A DNA stretch of 49,633 nt from Ectocarpus siliculosus. Lineage: Eukaryota > Sar > Phaeophyceae > Ectocarpales > Ectocarpaceae. A program made the position numbers and the translations under genes. The notes under the pieces were generated by a model, which had not been told where the DNA came from, did no database searches, and saw only the letters and a program-made list of their open reading frames with translations. The stretch lies in assembly GCA_000310025.1 (NCBI GenBank), contig FN649732.1, forward strand, positions 213,596-263,228, read 5' to 3'. Position 1 is the first letter of the stretch. Each line of letters opens with the position of its first letter. Of the stretch, positions 45,425 to 49,633 are shown in pieces.

Positions 45425-45936
45425 AAGGCAGCAAGCACAGCAGCAGTATGTAGTAGGCGTACCCACCAGACCGTACTATATAGCAAGCATGGTTACGAAT
45501 CAGTAGCGAATATTAATCGTTTATTTCCAATTGTATAACAAACTTTGTATGCTTTTTGTAAGATCACCATTGTAGTAGTTAGTGTGGGGTCCAAGCGTGT
45601 GTAACACTCTCTGTACACGCAATATAATACAACAAGTAGTTAGTTGCAGAGGAAGCGGCCGGTTGTATTTCTTTTTATTATTTTTTATTTTTTATTCACT
45701 TCAAATTAGCACTCACAGCACCAGTTCAGTGCCGTTTACTCCAACTCGTGGTCCCACAGAAGAGCCCCTCTCTACTCTCTACCCTCCCCTCCTGCGGTAC
45801 TTTGCCTTCGATTTTTAATGCGAGAAGAATTCAGCACTCTCTTCCCTCTGTGTACACACGAACTACTAGCGCTATCCACTAGGCCAGGAGCGGAAGCGAG
45901 AGAAAAAAAACTCACTTTGCAAGAAAAGCTCGCTTA

Positions 45937-46010
45937 CGCCGGGATTTGAACCCCTGACTGACCTGGCCTCTATCTAGAAGGTTTCGAGGTTACCAACTAC
46001 ACCACCGGCG
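45937..46010 (-). pseudogene. tRNA-like sequence with A and B boxes
   Basis: On the minus strand the ends CGCCGG and CCGGCG pair and span 74 bases, the length of a tRNA. TGGTGTAGTTGG fits an A box and GGTTCAAATCC a B box. However, the T stem has only three pairs before it runs into the acceptor strand, and the D and anticodon stems pair poorly, so a functional tRNA is unlikely. A pseudo-tRNA or the head of a tRNA-derived SINE is the best reading. Confidence 0.45.
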
Positions 46011-46181
46011 ACCGGCAGGGTTATGTACGTGGGCATCGACATGTTTGCAGTACATATATATATGCTCCCAAGTCCAGGGACTGATGATGATGATGATTGC
46101 TGTTGTTGTTGGTGATGAGTGGTAGGGAACGTACGGCAGCATACGAATCATAATCTTAGTAGTAGTGCTGCTGACTATTAT

Positions 46182-46221
46182 TATGGGGTATGACTTGTAT
46201 ATTTTATAGTCATACCCCATA
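46182..46221. repeat. Perfect 14 bp inverted repeat (hairpin)
   Basis: TATGGGGTATGACT at 46182-46195 and its exact reverse complement at 46208-46221 are separated by 12 AT-rich bases. No T run follows it. It could be a small palindrome or the footprint of an element. Confidence 0.8.
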
Positions 46222-46659
46222 GATAGACCGACGACGACAGCCACGGCCTTCAAGCCCGAGACGATGGGAACTGAGCACCTCCCTTCGCCGGCCGGGTGTT
46301 ATTCGCTGCCGCTGCTGCCGCCTTTTCACGCACGAAGGAGGGACTTTCGGGAGGATGGGATGGGACGCCGCCGTCCGTGGTGTCTCATGAGCCCACACTG
46401 CAGTACCGGTGGTGGTATGGTATGCTGCTGGAGTTCAATGTGGAGATGATGTGGAGGGGTCTTTCTTGGACAATCGGAAGACGGCGCCGGCGATGGATTT
46501 GAGGCAAGTCTTCTTGTCCTCGCTCGTGAATGCGGCTATGCATACAACAACAGAGGATGATGACCGTTTCGAATTATATAGCAAGTAAACTACTTCTTCT
46601 GTATCCTCAAATAATCATTTCGTCGGCTTCGGCCCTTACTACAAGTATGTATTTCTTAT

Positions 46660-46760
46660 TTGGCTTCGGCCTCTGTTTTGGCGATGTGGCGCCGGCCTTT
46701 GTGTTGGCTCCGGCCTCTTGTCTGTGCTCCGGCCTCTGTTTTGGCTCTGGCCGCTGGTTA
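46660..46760 (+). repeat. Degenerate short tandem repeat (GGCCTCTGTTTTGGC)
   Basis: Units of about 18-24 bases built on CTCCGGCCTCTGTTTTGG recur four to five times. No gene is seen between 46.0 and 47.39 kb. Confidence 0.6.
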
Positions 46761-47395
46761 ACTACTGTCTGTGCAGCTCCTCCTGCAATCTAGACTACCA
46801 CCGTAGACGACACAAGATAACACACCCCGGTGATCACATGTTGGGCGTTGAAAATATTAACACCGGGTGTGGTATCGTGTGGGGGGTGTCTCATGTACAA
46901 GGCCGGGTGATAAAGTGCAGCTCGCAGGGGCCCCTAAGGGTGTGTGTGATAAACCAGGGTGTGTGATAGCCCGTCTGAACAAAACTGCATGGAAAAAAAG
47001 GACAGGTTGCTGCACTTGATTCTGAAACCCATAGGCGAAAACAAATGCGGTGGAACCACCTCCCGGGGATTCTGCAGCAGGTGTTTCTCTGCAGGGAATA
47101 ATAAGGGCCAGTGGCAACCTACCACCGCATTTTCTCAAGGGGCCTTCCATGTGGAAACCATGGAACACCCCTGATTTACGTGCCAATCTTGGTGGCGGGG
47201 GGGGGCGGGCGTACTCTCATGTTTTGCATGCCTTAGCGGTTAGACCATTGACGACCACGCGTCCTCGAGAGGACGGAGCATGGGTTCCCACTGGACTGGT
47301 CACCGATGTCCAATCATTCCTTCCTACTTTGCCAAAGGTGGCTCAAAAATGTCTTCCCTAGTCTATCTATCCTACCGATATTACTTCCCGCCTTT

Positions 47396-49633
47396 TCAAC
47401 CCACTTTACTATGCCCCAGTCCAGCTAACGTCTTCTCCTGGCTATCCCATGCCTCAAACATCTCCCTGTACTGTTATTCTACTTTTCCCAGCTCAGTCGC
47501 GTACGCTTCCCTCTCCTTGTTGTACAGCCGACATTCCACGACTACATGAACACGGTCTTCGCACTCGGAGCCGCAATCACATTTGAACTTGGCGTCTTCA
47601 TCGTCTACCTTCCGAAGTCTTCGGCTACGTTCTCGAAGGCCAATGCCCCCGGTCCTGAATTTGATCTTCAGCTTTGTCCCTGCATCCATTGGTCCATCTA
47701 GTAGGTACTCCTTGAACCCTATTCCTTCTTTCAACATTCCGTACACTTCTATGCCCTCCTTATCCTTGGTTTCTTTTCTTTGATTATGTTCTTCTCTCTT
47801 GGCAATAGCAACAGATATCTTTTCCTCGAACCCTTTTAGACCCTCCGTATCCAGCGTATCGTCTTTGTCAATTTCGAACCCTTTCCATACGTACGTCACC
47901 TACAGGTTGTCTACCCCTCTTCTTGTTTGCCCACTTGGCCTCTCATACTATTCTCGGCAACCTCTCCTCTCCCATACCGCACATGCGATACAGCCATGTC
48001 AGCTTTCTTGCGTCTCGTCCCGATCGTAGGGATTGGATCCCCAGTTCTGCCCTGACGGCTGCATTACTTGTGCGCTTGGAGCATCCTAGGATGACTTTCG
48101 CTGCTTCCATCTGCGCCGCCTCGAGCTCTTTGACTACCTTCTTATTTCCTTCCCATACTTCCGGCGTACTCTAGGGCGGTACTTACGCTCTTCAAAACCG
48201 TCAAATTGATTCGTGTATCGAGGTGCCGGTTTGCGAGTATTGGGTGCAGCTTCCCTGCTCGTGCTTGGCCCTTTTCCGCTACCTTGGACATGTGTGCATT
48301 CTACGAGCAATCTTTTGCGATCGCTACTCCGAGGTAAGTATACTAGTCCACAACTGCATGCTCCTCGACCCCCCACTTCCACCTATGTTCTACTGGTTCC
48401 TCCCTGTTCTCGTCGCATACCATGACGGCACTCTTCTTAGCGTTGGCAGACAATATCCACTTATCAGCAAACTCCTTCGCCTCATCAATTTGCGTTTGCA
48501 GTCCCTCAGGGGAGTCAGAAACAAAGTCATCCGCAAACAGCATTCCCGACACCGTGTTTTCCCCTACCTCTACTCCCTTCTCGACTGCTTATACGACTGT
48601 CAACAAATCGTTGATGAACACCTGGAACCATGTTGGGGACAAAGTGCAACCTTGTGGGACCCCCTGTTCAATGTTGAACAATGTAGACAGTTCTCCGTCT
48701 AAATAGCATGACCGCGCTTTTCGTACGCTTTCACCTTCTTCAGCTCTCTCCACATTTTCTTGTTGATCCCGTACTTGGCCAATTGTTTCCACAGCCCATT
48801 TCTCCATACTGTATCGTATGTCCTTTGCACGTCCAGGAAGAAGCAGTACGTCGGCTTCCCCTCCCTCTTTCTACCTTGGATGATTTTCCCTAACGTGAAT
48901 GCGTGGTCTGCGCACCCCCTCTTCTTCCAGAAACCTGCCTGGCCCTCACTTATCATACGTTATCTCTCCAATACTTGCACTATCCTATCGATCAGCAGCT
49001 TACAGAACACTTTTCCTACTGTGTTCAGCAGTGTGATCCCCAGTAGTTTCCTGGGTCAGTCTTGTCTCCTTTCGTAAGCAAGTTCGAAATCACCCCTTCC
49101 CTCCATCTACGTGGCGCATATTCGTTTTTCCACACCCAGTTGTACAGCAGTACCATCAGCTGGATCATCCCCTTCCCACCAAACTTCATGAACTCGTTGA
49201 CTATCCCATCCGCCCCTGCTGCTTTGTGGCACTGCAGCTTGTTCACACAGGTCTCCACCTCGTCCTCAGTGAACTCCTTCTCTAGCTCTACGTTCCCAAC
49301 GTCTGCCTTCGATTTTTCTTCTTCTTCCTTGGCCCATTCGTCCACCTCCTTCTTAAACACTTGGTCAAAAGCTTCATTCTCCGATGGCACTCCAAGTCTC
49401 TTGTAGTGTACTGCTAGAACTTCCCTTTTTCCCTTCCCGCTGCTGACTAATAGTCCACCGTTCACACCTCGCAAAGTTGCTACCCCTGTATCCCCCCCCT
49501 GTGCGGTCTTTTTTACCATCCCACTAATCCCTTCCCACATCTGCTTGACGTTCCCCTCCAGGCCTCCGTTGGACTTCTGCACTACTTCGTCCCAAATGCA
49601 CTTTCTCTTCTTTTTCACTAGCCCCCTTCTCCG
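47396..49633 (-). mobile_element. Broken non-LTR (LINE-type) retrotransposon with reverse transcriptase
   Basis: The minus strand encodes a reverse transcriptase in order: KLQCHKAAGADGIVNEFMKF (near 49230-49170), NYAPRRW-like fingers, the 'GNY.GI.LL' block, EGQAGFWKKRGCADHAFTL (48950-48890), FFLDVQRTYDTVWRN, QGVPQGCTLSPTWFQVFIND (near 48665-48605), LFADDF (active-site FADD, 48540-48523) and a C-terminal CDCGSECEDRVHVVVEC knuckle (near 47580-47530) typical of LINE 3' regions. Lesions by eye are frameshifts near 49040 and 48715, and in-frame stops near 48963, 48592, 48343 and 47474, after which coding resumes to a stop at 47396-47398. The copy is therefore inactive. The upstream endonuclease part lies beyond the window edge, and no poly(A) tail is obvious at the 3' side. 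Confidence 0.88.

Overview
The window looks like nuclear DNA of an intron-rich photosynthetic stramenopile, most likely a brown alga of the Ectocarpus type. This is inferred from mid-range GC content, GC-rich third codon positions, 0.1-1.2 kb GT-AG introns, very long gene-free flanks, abundant CAG/CTG repeats with polyGln and polySer proteins, a SHAQKYF-type MYB factor, and a decayed LINE. No organellar or bacterial features are seen.

Layout. 1-240 is a homopolymer-rich contig edge. 285-2270 (+) holds the last recognisable exons of a NUP160-type nucleoporin, with a 146 bp CTG/TTG array in an intron. 2.3-8.5 kb is repeat-rich and largely non-coding. 8543-9224 (+) is a weak two-exon candidate gene. 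10827-11990 (+) is an intronless Ser/Gly-rich protein with a split CxxC...FCSxEC zinc finger, followed by about 2.8 kb of G+T-rich flank. 15-18.5 kb contains a dense CATGG array and two copies of an inverted-repeat element. 18566-24158 (+) is a seven-exon gene for a conserved protein of unknown function, whose exon phases fit throughout. 26282-32075 (-) is a multi-exon GDSL/SGNH-type polysaccharide O-acyltransferase with GDS and DCxHW motifs. 33400-33606 is a MITE with perfect 43 bp arms. 37946-42192 (-) is a MYB factor with two polyGln exons and an acidic C-terminus. 43-46 kb has weak exon candidates and a pseudo-tRNA. 47396-49633 (-) is a broken non-LTR retrotransposon cut by the window edge.

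The genes form no operon or functional cluster. The 18.6-24.2 kb (+) and 26.3-32.1 kb (-) genes are convergent. Downstream of the finger gene, the acyltransferase and the MYB gene, the coding strand stays rich in G+T for 1-3 kb, which fits long 3' UTRs. I found no convincing previously undescribed multi-gene system. The best leads are the MITE family, two other short dispersed repeat families, the CATGG array, the split FCS finger and the acyltransferase with an unusual acidic insert. All gene models rest on splice sites and reading frames judged by eye.
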